This document shows, piece by piece, positions 34,350 to 41,301 of a stretch of 64,000 nt of DNA. The notes beneath the pieces were generated by a model, which worked only from the letters and a program-made list of their open reading frames with translations, did not search any database and had not been told where the DNA came from. The DNA is from a virus: positions 1-64,000 of the IMG/VR virus record IMGVR_UViG_3300008448_000044. One strand, written 5' to 3'. Every line of letters begins with the position of its first letter. Positions within the stretch are counted from its first letter, which is position 1. The translations under genes were made by a program, and so were the position numbers.

Positions 34350-34505
34350 CAATGAAGTAGTCAAAAGCGTAGGTAATCAAGCGTGGAGAGACGTGTCGCA
34401 AGGGTACACACTAAGGATAAGTAGAAATACTCAACTCTCTAATGGTGTGTGAAGTAGAAACATAAGAACCTACAGGATTCCTGATAAAGATTATCACTAT
34501 TTCAT
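34350..34505 (+). ncRNA. structured RNA of unknown family
   Basis: No ORF. AATGAA...TTTCATT closes the region, GTAGGT pairs with ACCTAC, CACAC with GTGTG, and AGTA-GAAA-TACT is a GNRA hairpin. GTGTGAAGTAGAAAC near 34446 recurs with one change near 40400. Lies between tRNA-Cys and tRNA-Trp. Confidence 0.5.
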
Positions 34506-34510
34506 TAATT

Positions 34511-34583
34511 GCATCTTTGGTGTAACGGATTAGCATAAGTGACTCCAAATCTCTTGGTCAGGGTTCGAATCCCTGGGGATGCG
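34511..34583 (+). tRNA. tRNA-Trp(CCA)
   Basis: Acceptor GCATCTT/GGGATGC with wobbles; loop CTCCAAA gives CCA; one mismatch in the anticodon stem. Confidence 0.85.
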
Positions 34584-34589
34584 CAAAAT

Positions 34590-34662
34590 GACTCAGTAGC
34601 TCAATTGGTGGAGCCCCATACTGTTAATATGGTCGTTACAGGTTCAAGTCCTGTCTGAGTCG
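34590..34662 (+). tRNA. tRNA-Asn(GTT)
   Basis: Acceptor GACTCAG/CTGAGTC; stem CCATA/TATGG, loop CTGTTAA gives GTT. Canonical counterpart of the permuted candidate. Confidence 0.93.
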
Positions 34663-34706
34663 CAAATATTTTTCATTGTTAATGTTGTGAGAATGGAAAA
34701 AAGTTG

Positions 34707-34714
34707 TATCTTTG
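34707..34714 (+). promoter_or_regulatory. TATCTTTG promoter
   Basis: 28 nt upstream of ATG 34743; leader is A/C-rich. Confidence 0.65.
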
Positions 34715-34742
34715 TCAAACAAACAACTTAAAACTATACACC

Positions 34743-35189
34743 ATGACATCTACAATAATCAACGTAAACACAGGAACATTAGCAGGAGAGGTATTTTACG
34801 GAAACTTCAACACTACCGTAAAAGGTAAAAGAATTTCAGTTTCAGTTTCAAACCACCTTAAAGACGCAGATAAAGAATACGAATTCCGTATCGCAAATAA
34901 ATGTCAAGCAGGATTCATCAATATCCACGACACTAAAGGAACTGCGGCGGGTGTTATCCGTGGATACCAAAAAAACTCATTGGTTAATATCCAAGCAAAA
35001 AATGAGTATGGTCAATGGATGAACGTTTACACTGTCAAAGGAGGTAAATGGTATTCAATCGACAAAGGGTTTTTGGATGTGTTGACTGTTGGGACAATGA
35101 GAGAGTCTTTCCCTGACATGTGTGACATGGAACTTTGGGGTAGAATGGGAGCAAAAACTTGGGCGGACAAGGCGTTTGTACAGAATTAA
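34743..35189 (+). CDS. hypothetical protein, 148 aa
   Basis: Beta-rich protein (IINVNTGTLAGEVFYGNFNTTVKG...) without signal peptide. Codon use is unusually C-rich compared with neighbours, as in strongly expressed genes. Start from the promoter position. Function unknown. Confidence 0.65.
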   Translation: MTSTIINVNTGTLAGEVFYGNFNTTVKGKRISVSVSNHLKDADKEYEFRIANKCQAGFINIHDTKGTAAGVIRGYQKNSLVNIQAKNEYGQWMNVYTVKGGKWYSIDKGFLDVLTVGTMRESFPDMCDMELWGRMGAKTWADKAFVQN

Positions 35190-35210
35190 AAATTAATAAA
35201 ACAATAGAAT

Positions 35211-35510
35211 ATGTCTTTTAAGAGCGAATTATTGTACAAGTCATCCAATATTGGAAAATATGAACTACACCTTGATGGTTCAACAGGATGGGGAATTTTA
35301 TTTCCAAACGGGTATATTGAAGTTGAGGAAGGTCCGCATGATTGTGTTGGATTTATGAGAGGAGAAGTAAATGGGATTTCTGTATATTCAGAAGGTTACA
35401 ACGTCCCAAGAATTCCTGGGTCATATTGGATGGGTGATATGTCTGATGGGGAGTTGTTAAAATTTTTTGATGAGGTTGTTTTAAAATATAGTCAGGTGTC
35501 GAAATGGTAG
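35211..35510 (+). CDS. hypothetical protein, 99 aa
   Basis: Small alpha/beta protein, not recognised. Its last 21 nt overlap the following tRNA-like gene. Confidence 0.55.
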   Translation: MSFKSELLYKSSNIGKYELHLDGSTGWGILFPNGYIEVEEGPHDCVGFMRGEVNGISVYSEGYNVPRIPGSYWMGDMSDGELLKFFDEVVLKYSQVSKW

Positions 35511-35592
35511 ACGAGCCTCAACACCCTGGGGTTGAGACATTAAATGAGGGATAACAATGGGTCTCTTACAGGTTCGAGTCCTGTCCTGACTA
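35490..35592 (+). tRNA. tRNA-Leu-like RNA with atypical anticodon arm
   Basis: Acceptor AGTCAGG/CCTGACT, class II-type D arm (GTC...GGTAGAC) and T-arm ACAGG-TTCGAGT-CCTGT are perfect. The anticodon arm is CTCAA/TTGAG around a 10-nt loop (CACCCTGGGG), so no standard anticodon is readable. A GAGAC/GTCTC variable arm competes with it. Confidence 0.55.
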
Positions 35593-35733
35593 CATAGGTT
35601 GATTGGGGAATGGTGATACCTATGACACGAGAGTGTGTATCGGTCGGCATCATCGGAGTTTGCAGGTACACACCGAAGTAATGCCAATCGTAAAAGAGGA
35701 TGTCCACTGAACCATCTTCCTCTTTCCTAAATT
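35593..35733 (+). ncRNA. structured spacer RNA, unknown
   Basis: No ORF. CATAGGT/ACCTATG hairpin at the start, then further G/C-rich pairing (CGGTCGGCAT...ATGCCAATCG). Between Leu-like RNA and tRNA-Tyr. Confidence 0.4.
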
Positions 35734-35814
35734 GGGAGTGTTAAGCAACGGTTGCTTAGCTGACTGTAAATCAGTGGTCTTACGACATTGGGGGTTCGAA
35801 TCCCTCCACTCCCA
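35734..35814 (+). tRNA. tRNA-Tyr(GTA)
   Basis: Acceptor GGGAGTG/CACTCCC; loop CTGTAAA gives GTA; class II variable arm. Confidence 0.92.
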
Positions 35815-35829
35815 CAAAAATTTTTCAAA

Positions 35830-36444
35830 TCATTTGTCTTTCTTTTTGTAGATTTTTGGAGGTAAAGGTGGGTCTAAAAGAAATTTGTCATTTATCCAAT
35901 TTCTAAGTTCATTTTCGACAAAAAATTCAGGAACTTCGTCATCATCTGATTTTGATGATGCCAAATCTGAAATATAGTCGGCGAACTTAAGTTTGTATTT
36001 GTCATCCATCATTGTCATCAAACCATCAGTCATAAAAAAAACTCTGGATAATGGGTCTTCAATATTTAATTCACCTTCTGCTAAATTAAATGATTTCATA
36101 ATTACTTTACCCCACCAAGTTTTATAGTTTTGAGTTTCAACAATAGTTGGTCGGATTATTTTATTGAATGCTCTTAAAGACGACCCAATAAACCCCGCAA
36201 TTGCAATTTGTGGTAAAAACCAAGGTAATAATCTAATTAACGCTTTAAATCCTCCCTCACCAACACCTTTCCATAAACGCTCATTTTTTGCAGAATCAAC
36301 TAACGCCTTTAGTTGACCGAATGTTATTTTACCCTGAGCACTACAGAATTGTTTGGATTTACAAATATTGTTTACCGCGCTTTTAGAGGGTTCAATCTCC
36401 TCCATTAACATTAATATTTGTGATTCTGTTAATATCAACCTCAT
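35830..36444 (-). CDS. predicted packaged protein with hydrophobic segment, 204 aa
   Basis: Leader MRLILTESQILMLMEEIEP holds ILTE and LMEE sites, the clearest example of the leader pattern. A hydrophobic stretch (about 70-95, LIRLLPWFLPQIAIAGFIG) could insert in membrane; the C terminus is acidic then basic. TATTTAT lies 4 nt before ATG 36444. It is the only leftward gene in the RNA island. Confidence 0.65.
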   Translation of the reverse strand: MRLILTESQILMLMEEIEPSKSAVNNICKSKQFCSAQGKITFGQLKALVDSAKNERLWKGVGEGGFKALIRLLPWFLPQIAIAGFIGSSLRAFNKIIRPTIVETQNYKTWWGKVIMKSFNLAEGELNIEDPLSRVFFMTDGLMTMMDDKYKLKFADYISDLASSKSDDDEVPEFFVENELRNWINDKFLLDPPLPPKIYKKKDK

Positions 36445-36448
36445 ATTA

Positions 36449-36455
36449 ATAAATA
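36449..36455 (-). promoter_or_regulatory. TATTTAT late-type motif, 4 nt before ATG
   Basis: Coding strand TATTTAT-TAAT-ATG for the 36444 start. Confidence 0.6.
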
Positions 36456-36527
36456 TGATATTTTACCTAAAACTTGACACTTTTAAAAAGTTGTATATAT
36501 TTAATTAAAAAACAAACAACGCAAAAA

Positions 36528-36599
36528 ATGAAAAATTTAAATATCATACTTTTAGGCGGGACTGAAGCGGATACACGTTTTAGAACGGAGATGGTATGA
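36528..36599 (+). CDS. short ORF before second boxA leader, 23 aa
   Basis: MKNLNIILLGGTEADT... preceded by an A-rich leader and followed by a terminator hairpin at 36623. Same position relative to a boxA unit as the 34-aa ORF at 32089. May be a micropeptide or leader. Confidence 0.4.
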   Translation: MKNLNIILLGGTEADTRFRTEMV

Positions 36600-36622
36600 T
36601 ATGACGTGAAATAAACTGACTG

Positions 36623-36655
36623 AAACCCATCTCCAAAAAAGATGGGTTTTTTCTT
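36623..36655 (+). terminator. Rho-independent terminator
   Basis: AAACCCATCT/AGATGGGTTT stem with T run. Confidence 0.9.
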
Positions 36656-36686
36656 TTTATACGTTTTGTGAATTGAAATTTTTTTG

Positions 36687-36722
36687 TAACTTTGTAATGT
36701 TCTTTGACATATTGGTTTGAAA
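36687..36722 (+). promoter_or_regulatory. TAACTTTG promoter plus boxA-like leader
   Basis: TAACTTTG (36687-36694) is followed 4 nt later by GTTCTTTGACATATTGG, identical over 24 nt to the 32259 leader. Drives the Asp-fMet-Ala cluster. Confidence 0.7.
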
Positions 36723-36727
36723 AGTAA

Positions 36728-36799
36728 GGTCTATTGGTGTAGTGGCTAACATACATCCCTGTCACGGATGTGCCGCGAGTTCGATTCTCGCATAGACCG
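36728..36799 (+). tRNA. tRNA-Asp(GTC)
   Basis: Acceptor GGTCTAT/ATAGACC; loop CTGTCAC gives GTC. Confidence 0.93.
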
Positions 36800-36805
36800 C
36801 AATAT

Positions 36806-36882
36806 CGCGGGTTATGGAAGTGGTCTATCCGCCAGGTCTCATAAGCCAGGAATCGGGGGTTCGAATCCCTCACCCGCTACCA
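36806..36882 (+). tRNA. tRNA-Met(CAT), initiator-like, encoded CCA
   Basis: 77 nt like bacterial fMet tRNA: starts CGCGGGT with a C1-T72 mismatch (initiators lack a 1-72 pair), loop CTCATAA, and CCA encoded at the end. The anticodon stem has an A-A mismatch, so initiator identity is less clear than for 51809. Confidence 0.7.
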
Positions 36883-36885
36883 AAT

Positions 36886-36964
36886 GGGGGTACATGTACC
36901 AAGGCTTTGGCGATGTCGATTTGCAATCAACGTGAGGTGGGTTCGATTCCCACTATCTCCACCA
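36886..36964 (+). tRNA. tRNA-Ala(TGC), encoded CCA
   Basis: Acceptor GGGGGTA/TATCTCC with wobbles; loop TTTGCAA gives TGC; ends ACCA. Confidence 0.85.
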
Positions 36965-36985
36965 AATAAACGAGTAAAACAAAGA

Positions 36986-37141
36986 ATGATGAGAGAAGTT
37001 TTGTCAGGAACTCTCAAATCAGGTAAAAGAAATTTTGTAAAGGTAAATCAAGATAATAATCTGATTGAGAGTTTGAAAAAAACGCTTAAAAGAACGAAGT
37101 ACAAGTTCAGAGTGAGGAGCGGGTCTCACAAAAGTAATTAA
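36986..37141 (+). CDS. small basic protein, 51 aa
   Basis: MMREVLSGTLKSGKRNF... with a Lys/Arg-rich C terminus; unrecognised. The longer frame would read through tRNA-Ala, so ATG 36986 is used. Confidence 0.5.
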   Translation: MMREVLSGTLKSGKRNFVKVNQDNNLIESLKKTLKRTKYKFRVRSGSHKSN

Positions 37142-37144
37142 ATA

Positions 37145-37199
37145 AAGAGGAACAACTTGTGTAGAAGCCTCAGGGAACTGCAGTCCCACTACACTCTAA
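37145..37199 (+). ncRNA. short hairpin RNA element
   Basis: GTGTAG pairs with CTACAC around an inner GGGA...TCCC hairpin; just before tRNA-Gly. Confidence 0.35.
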
Positions 37200-37272
37200 G
37201 CGGGTGTCGTATAACGGCATATTATATTAGACTTCCACTCTAAGGATGAGGGTTCGACTCCCTCCACCCGCT
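37200..37272 (+). tRNA. tRNA-Gly(TCC)
   Basis: Acceptor GCGGGTG/CACCCGC; stem TTAGA/TCTAA, loop CTTCCAC gives TCC. Confidence 0.93.
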
Positions 37273-37293
37273 CTAATTTAAATTTAAAAGAAA

Positions 37294-37563
37294 ATGAAAA
37301 AAGTGTTTTTTATCTTGGGAATTGTTTCCCTATTTGGAATGTCGTCTTGTACTGAGAATTCGCGAGTAAAGAATTGGGGAGGGGAAGGTACATTAACCTT
37401 ACCTAAAGGTCAAAAATTGGTAAATGTAACTTGGAAAGAAAGTCAGATTTGGTATCTTACAAGGTCTATGAAAGAAACTGACTCTGCCGAAGTTTATATA
37501 TTTCATGAAGAGTCTTCTTACGGTATGATGGAAGGAACTTACAAAATCGTGGAGGTGAAATAA
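37294..37563 (+). CDS. small lipoprotein, 89 aa
   Basis: Signal peptide with lipobox GMSSC (Cys19), then a beta-rich domain (WGGEGTLTLPKGQKLVNVTWK...). Located in the envelope; a role in exclusion of other phages is a common guess for such lipoproteins but is not shown. Confidence 0.7.
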   Translation: MKKVFFILGIVSLFGMSSCTENSRVKNWGGEGTLTLPKGQKLVNVTWKESQIWYLTRSMKETDSAEVYIFHEESSYGMMEGTYKIVEVK

Positions 37564-37571
37564 GAATCCTT

Positions 37572-37682
37572 ATGAGATTAGGTTTTAAAACAAAAAGATT
37601 TTTGATTAAAAACAGAGAAAATATCGTATACCTATACATGGGAATAATTTTTTTAATTTTTTTACTTACGGTTTTTTTGTAG
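37572..37682 (+). CDS. membrane micropeptide, 36 aa
   Basis: Basic N terminus and one C-terminal membrane helix (YMGIIFLIFLLTVFL). 9 nt after the lipoprotein gene, so probably co-expressed. Confidence 0.5.
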   Translation: MRLGFKTKRFLIKNRENIVYLYMGIIFLIFLLTVFL

Positions 37683-37697
37683 TTTAAAAAAAAGTTG

Positions 37698-37780
37698 TAT
37701 CTTTGTAATGTTGTTAAGGGGGACGGAAGTATTAAAGTGATGGTGTTCCGTCCCCCGAATAAGAGAAAAAGTTCTTTGAA
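37698..37780 (+). promoter_or_regulatory. promoter, 10-bp leader hairpin and boxA of third stable-RNA unit
   Basis: TATCTTTG at 37698-37705, a perfect GGGGGACGGA/TCCGTCCCCC stem (37718-37727 with 37747-37756), then GTTCTTTGAA at 37771-37780. The order promoter, hairpin, boxA is repeated twice near 50.7 and 50.9 kb. Confidence 0.7.
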
Positions 37781-37789
37781 AGGTTGTGA

Positions 37790-38135
37790 TTTATTACACT
37801 AAAGCGAGGGGGAAAACTTTAGGTAGTATGTGTTGAACTAGATTGCTCCGACTAGCGTGGGTATACTCACGAAGCATTTAACAATGGAGTAATGATGCTT
37901 ACACATATAAATCCCAACCATTTTTAAAATATTGATAGTGGTCACTCTTACAATGAAAGTCGACAGAGTAGTTGTAAGGTAACATAGTGTCAGCACCCTC
38001 GGCCAGTGCACTGATAAAACTCAGAAGATGCCGTTAAGATTGGAGCGAGATGGGTACTCCAACACTATCATCTTACTGAATGAACAACGCGACCGCAGGA
38101 GTTGTACCTTTATGGTTTTGTAATGTGGTTTTTTA
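37790..38135 (+). ncRNA. large structured RNA of unknown family
   Basis: No credible ORF in about 345 nt. GATAGTG near 37935 pairs with CACTATC near 38065 and encloses CTTACAA/TTGTAAG and GGAG/CTCC hairpins. Transcribed from the boxA leader and upstream of tRNA-Glu. Confidence 0.55.
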
Positions 38136-38138
38136 AAT

Positions 38139-38212
38139 GTCGCGTTAGACGAGCGGTTTAAGTCGTCACCCTTTCAAGGTGAAAATCACGGGTTCGAATC
38201 CCGTACGCGATA
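38139..38212 (+). tRNA. tRNA-Glu(TTC)
   Basis: Acceptor GTCGCGT/ACGCGAT; stem TCACC/GGTGA, loop CTTTCAA gives TTC. Confidence 0.92.
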
Positions 38213-38266
38213 CAAACTTCAATAGGAGTACCTGTTCAAGGGATGTTGTAATTCCCCTATTGATTA
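38213..38266 (+). ncRNA. hairpin RNA element
   Basis: TCAATAGG pairs with CCTATTGA (8 bp) around a structured 28-nt insert. Confidence 0.4.
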
Positions 38267-38269
38267 AAA

Positions 38270-38357
38270 ACCACTGTTGAAAGTTACTATTGGATAGGAC
38301 GAACAGGAGGGTGACCGATACGTAAGGTCTTTGGGGTTCAAATCCCACCAGTGGTCA
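38270..38357 (+). tRNA. tRNA-like RNA, identity unclear
   Basis: Acceptor ACCACTG/CAGTGGT is perfect and TGGG-GTTCAAAT-CCCA resembles a T-arm with one extra loop base. The D-arm is atypical (six bases before it) and the middle hairpin GACC/GGTC has a 9-nt loop, so no anticodon can be called. Confidence 0.45.
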
Positions 38358-38724
38358 ATGAGTAAGAGATACTCACCGAGTTTTTAAGTTCTCTCAAGAC
38401 TTAACGAATTTGGTACTACCACGTTACGGGGTACTCGTTGGGAATAAGGCTGGAAAATCCTCCTCGCCCCCAAGTAAGGATTGACGTTTAAGTGGTAAGA
38501 CACGTTGGGTTTTGAAATAGGAAAACTGTGAATATCCACTCACCTGTAATCTCAAGGTGGGGTTTTGTGAGAGTAATCGGTCGAGCCACATTTAGCCGTT
38601 AATCACACAAATGGTTTGGGAACAGAGGTGGCCGTGACTTTTCCAAATCTAGCCAACCAAGCTATACTACGATACGGGCTCATACCTGTGGGTTAGGGGT
38701 GACGTTCAGGAGAGACTGAAACGG
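38358..38724 (+). ncRNA. structured noncoding stretch
   Basis: About 365 nt without a credible ORF but with many local stems: TGAGTA/TACTCA, TTAAGT/GACTTAA, AACGA/TCGTT, CACCT/AGGTG, TTCAG/CTGAA. Higher G+C than coding neighbours. Unknown RNA. Confidence 0.45.
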
Positions 38725-38802
38725 AGTCAGGAGCGTAATGAGGTATGGCACCGAGTCCTGTGAAAAGGTTGCTCATTGTGGGTTCGAATCCCTCCCTGAC
38801 TA
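38725..38802 (+). tRNA. tRNA-like RNA with Leu-type acceptor, atypical anticodon arm
   Basis: Acceptor AGTCAGG/CCTGACT identical to the 35490 RNA; T-loop TTCGAAT present but T-stem has one mismatch. Centre is GAG...CTC around TCCTGTGAAAAGGTTG with an internal CCT/AGG, so no 7-nt anticodon loop forms. Confidence 0.45.
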
Positions 38803-39017
38803 CGAGTCGCTTTTTCGTGGTCTGTTGTTAGACGGTGGTTTTAGGCGTGATGTAAAACCGATAACTTTAAGTAGTTTGTATAATATAACAACTCCGTTTA
38901 ATAGTTTCGGGTATAGAAAAAGTAGGTCTTTTTTACATGGAAAGAGTTTTTGACGTTCAAAAAAACTAATAAAATTAGTAGGGAATAAAAGGGAGTTACT
39001 CGCTCCCTTCCCGAAAT
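38803..39017 (+). other. spacer, no clear gene
   Basis: A short open stretch (to 38953) has no good start codon. A hairpin AAGGGAG/CTCCCTT at 38988-39010 may mark an RNA end. Nothing else seen. Confidence 0.3.
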
Positions 39018-39119
39018 AGTCAGGTGGCGGAATTGGTAGACGCTTAAAGAAAGCCGAAAGGTGGGTGTAAGTCCCTTAATGGTGTAAACTTCGTACAGGT
39101 TCGATTCCTGTCCTCGGTT
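39018..39119 (+). tRNA. tRNA-Leu-like RNA, degenerate or expanded anticodon arm
   Basis: 5' half AGTCAGG plus class II D arm (GGCGGAATTGGTAGACGC) and T-arm ACAGG-TTCGATT-CCTGT are clear. Stem GCTTA/TAAGT encloses a 21-nt loop with a GCC-GAAA-GGT hairpin. The 3' acceptor strand CCTCGGT pairs poorly with AGTCAGG. Confidence 0.45.
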
Positions 39120-39136
39120 ACAAAAAATTAAAAGTT

Positions 39137-39268
39137 ATGAATTATACAATAGAAAAGAAATGCCATGCTTGGATAGGAATATGGTGGCAAGTTAAAGAAG
39201 ATAAAGATATAGTCTTTAAGAGTAAACGAAAAAAAGATTGTGTGCTCTACGTGAACAATAAAATATAG
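39137..39268 (+). CDS. hypothetical protein, 43 aa
   Basis: MNYTIEKKCHAWIGIWW... basic, with two Cys; open frame with neighbour-like codons. The stop codon overlaps the 5' end of the next tRNA-like gene. Confidence 0.5.
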   Translation: MNYTIEKKCHAWIGIWWQVKEDKDIVFKSKRKKDCVLYVNNKI

Positions 39269-39365
39269 TTAGGTGGCGGAGAGGAAACGCTAACTATGAA
39301 TAGTCTGAGGAGTGGAACATAGTCCTATACTCCAATGACCGCAGGTTCGAATCCTGTCCTGACTA
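39267..39365 (+). tRNA. tRNA-Leu/Ser-like RNA with enlarged anticodon arm
   Basis: Acceptor AGTTAGG/CCTGACT and T-arm GCAGG-TTCGAAT-CCTGT pair well. ACTATG/CATAGT closes a 19-nt loop where a 7-nt anticodon loop is expected; GGAGT/ACTCC is an alternative variable arm. Third member sharing this acceptor. Confidence 0.5.
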
Positions 39366-39379
39366 CAAAAAGTAAAAAT

Positions 39380-39571
39380 ATGGAATTGATATTGTATGGG
39401 ATTATCGGAAGTTTGATTGGTAGTTTAATTGTGTTAATTACAATAAATCTATTTAAGTCAAAACCATCAATTGACTATCAGGAGTTGATTAAACAATCTG
39501 AAGAACGATTAGAGAAGTCAAAAAAATATGGTGAAGAGTTAGATAGAATGTTGGAGGAAATGAAAAAATAA
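39380..39571 (+). CDS. membrane-anchored coiled-coil protein, 63 aa
   Basis: N-terminal membrane helix (LILYGIIGSLIGSLIVLITINLF) then a charged coiled coil to the end. ATG 39380 avoids reading through the tRNA-like gene. Function unknown. Confidence 0.6.
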   Translation: MELILYGIIGSLIGSLIVLITINLFKSKPSIDYQELIKQSEERLEKSKKYGEELDRMLEEMKK

Positions 39572-39576
39572 ATAAA

Positions 39577-39726
39577 ATGGAAAATAAAGAATGGAATCCA
39601 AATGATTGGCAAGGTAAACGCAAAGACCAAGTTGACTACGCAAGCGCGATAACTTTTATTTCAATTGTTTTTGGAATTGTAGTTGGAATTGTGGTTTGTT
39701 TTTTATATCTTTGTAATGTTATTTGA
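39577..39726 (+). CDS. small membrane protein, 49 aa
   Basis: Hydrophilic N terminus (MENKEWNPNDWQGKRKDQVDY) and one C-terminal helix. Its last codons contain TATCTTTG (39707-39714), probably the promoter of the following tRNAs. Confidence 0.55.
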   Translation: MENKEWNPNDWQGKRKDQVDYASAITFISIVFGIVVGIVVCFLYLCNVI

Positions 39727-39733
39727 TTGAAAC

Positions 39734-39820
39734 GCTTGGGTGGTGGAATGGTAGACACGAGGGACTTAAAATCCCTTGGCCAATGCGGCCGTGAGGGTTC
39801 GAGTCCCTCCCCGAGTACCA
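39734..39820 (+). tRNA. tRNA-Leu(TAA), encoded CCA
   Basis: Class II; acceptor GCTTGGG/CCCGAGT; stem AGGGA/TCCCT, loop CTTAAAA gives TAA; ends ACCA. Confidence 0.93.
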
Positions 39821-39824
39821 AAAT

Positions 39825-39897
39825 TGGTACGTAGCTCAATGGTGAGAGCACGACGCTTATATCGTCACGGTTATGGGTTCGAATCCCATCGTACCAA
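39825..39897 (+). tRNA. tRNA-Ile(TAT)
   Basis: Acceptor TGGTACG/CGTACCA; stem GACG/CGTC, loop CTTATAT gives TAT, which reads AUA. Most bacteria use a lysidine-modified CAT tRNA instead. Confidence 0.85.
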
Positions 39898-39903
39898 CAA
39901 CTT

Positions 39904-39984
39904 GCCCGAGTGGTGGAATGGTAGACACGTAAGTCTTAGGAACTTATGTCGAATGACGTGTCGGTTCGAGTCCGACCTTGGGTA
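39904..39984 (+). tRNA. tRNA-Leu(TAG)
   Basis: Class II; acceptor GCCCGAG/CTTGGGT; stem TAAGT/ACTTA, loop CTTAGGA gives TAG. Confidence 0.93.
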
Positions 39985-40500
39985 CGAAACCGTGGTAATG
40001 TTAGTAGGATGAGGCTGCAATCGGATTCCTTTAAACAACGCGTGAGGGGCAGCTTTCACGATGTGGCTGATAACCCACGGCGACTAAAGACCCCACGATT
40101 AACAGAGATATCCGACTGTTATGGTGTGTGAACCTGACTTGAAGGCTTCAAGGCTATGGGGGAGGCTACACAGGTTAGGTAAGGATTCCTCATTATGGAT
40201 TGAGAGGGTAAGGGGCTTTAATTAGTCGTGTTGTAATCCACAAGTTGTAGAAATACTGAACAATTCTACAATATACACTCTGGCTTCCGAGTGAGACCCG
40301 CCAAGTAACTATGGGGGTAGGGTGAAGATGTTCTGAGGGCAGCACTGAACGCTATACACGAAAGACTATGACTCACTTGATTAGGTTAGTAGGTATGGAC
40401 GGAGTGTGAAAGTAGAAACCCACCGTGGATGGTTACTATGGGCTAACGAATCTTAGTCATATCGGTGAGGGATATAACGTACATCAAATATAAGAAAAAC
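39985..40500 (+). ncRNA. structured RNA region of unknown family
   Basis: About 515 nt without ORF, rich in stems: CCGTGG/CCACGG closes about 39991-40081; AACCTG/CAGGTT encloses TTGAAG/CTTCAA; TTGTAGAA/TTCTACAA (8 bp); CACTC/GAGTG. GTGTGAAAGTAGAAAC near 40400 recalls the motif near 34446. Ends in a terminator. Confidence 0.55.
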
Positions 40501-40548
40501 AAAAAGGTTCACCTGGACTGATGCAGGGACGATTCAGAACCTTTTATT
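40501..40548 (+). terminator. terminator-like hairpin
   Basis: AAAAGGTTC/GAACCTTTT stem with a 27-nt internal part, followed by ATTTAT. Confidence 0.6.
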
Positions 40549-40551
40549 TAT

Positions 40552-40629
40552 GGTGTCGGTAGCTCAGTAGGTAGAGCAAAGGATTGAAACTCCTTGTGCC
40601 GAGCGGTTCGATTCCCTCCCACACCACCA
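40552..40629 (+). tRNA. tRNA-Phe(GAA), second copy, encoded CCA
   Basis: Stem AAGGA/TCCTT, loop TTGAAAC gives GAA; D-arm canonical; T-stem has two mismatches, so activity is uncertain; ends ACCA. Confidence 0.8.
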
Positions 40630-40632
40630 AAT

Positions 40633-40705
40633 GCCCCTGTAGCTCAATTGGTAGAGCTCTTGATTTGTAATCAAGTGGTTGCAGGTTCGATTCCTGTCGG
40701 AGGCT
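40633..40705 (+). tRNA. tRNA-Thr(TGT)
   Basis: Stem CTTGA/TCAAG, loop TTTGTAA gives TGT; acceptor has one C-A mismatch. Confidence 0.88.
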
Positions 40706-40723
40706 CTAACAAACCAATATGTT

Positions 40724-40752
40724 TGATTCCCCATCTTTATAGGTGGGGTTTT
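40724..40752 (+). terminator. Rho-independent terminator of the tRNA region
   Basis: CCCCATC/GGTGGGG-type stem followed by six T and then ATTTT. Confidence 0.85.
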
Positions 40753-41229
40753 TTATTTTCTTTGATTTAAAAGAAATTCTTTATAAACTAGAATGTGTAA
40801 ATGATACACAGTTAATACAAGTATTGCAAAAATCTCAAGCCAAAGTAAACCAAATAATAAACCGATAATCAATGAAATACAATAAATTATTGTATAGATT
40901 CTAAATCGTTTAGTTGTGTATAGGGAGTACAGACAGGATATAAAAAAAAGAACTGCGAACAGATTATGAACTGCAGGATATAAAGTAACCGAAAATGCGG
41001 TAAGTAACATCAGAAAAAGGGACGGGATTTTCCAATCCTTCAAATCAAAAAAGAAATAACTTGTTGTTGCGTTTATAAAAATGAATAATGGTTGTAATGG
41101 GGTTTCCCAATATTGGGATAAAGAAGTTAATTCACCACAAAAATAAATTAGAATAAATGGTTGAAGTAAAGAAATGAGAATTACAAATAGTCTTACGAAA
41201 AAATCTATATTCCCAAACAACCACCTCAT
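40753..41229 (-). CDS. multi-pass membrane protein, 158 aa
   Basis: Four to five hydrophobic helices with basic ends (MRWLFGNID... LLNQRK). No transporter signature. TATTTAT (41234-41240) lies 4 nt before the ATG, as for virion-type genes. Confidence 0.65.
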   Translation of the reverse strand: MRWLFGNIDFFVRLFVILISLLQPFILIYFCGELTSLSQYWETPLQPLFIFINATTSYFFFDLKDWKIPSLFLMLLTAFSVTLYPAVHNLFAVLFFISCLYSLYTTKRFRIYTIIYCISLIIGLLFGLLWLEIFAILVLTVYHLHILVYKEFLLNQRK

Positions 41230-41233
41230 ATTA

Positions 41234-41240
41234 ATAAATA
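41234..41240 (-). promoter_or_regulatory. TATTTAT late-type motif, 4 nt before ATG
   Basis: Coding strand TATTTAT-TAAT-ATG. Confidence 0.6.
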
Positions 41241-41301
41241 GTTTACAAAAACATTAACCCTATTTTAATTAATGGGGTTTTTTTATATAAAAAAAGTTTT
41301 G

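Noticed and set aside
35666-35675. GTACACACCG, identical to part of a conserved 16S rRNA site
   Set aside because: Only 10 nt match and the surroundings do not resemble 16S rRNA; taken as chance.
36884-36985. N-terminal extension of the 36986 gene
   Set aside because: It runs through tRNA-Ala; the internal ATG is the credible start.
38738-38953. 71-codon open frame in the RNA island
   Set aside because: Starts inside a tRNA-like gene and lacks a good alternative start; kept as non-coding.
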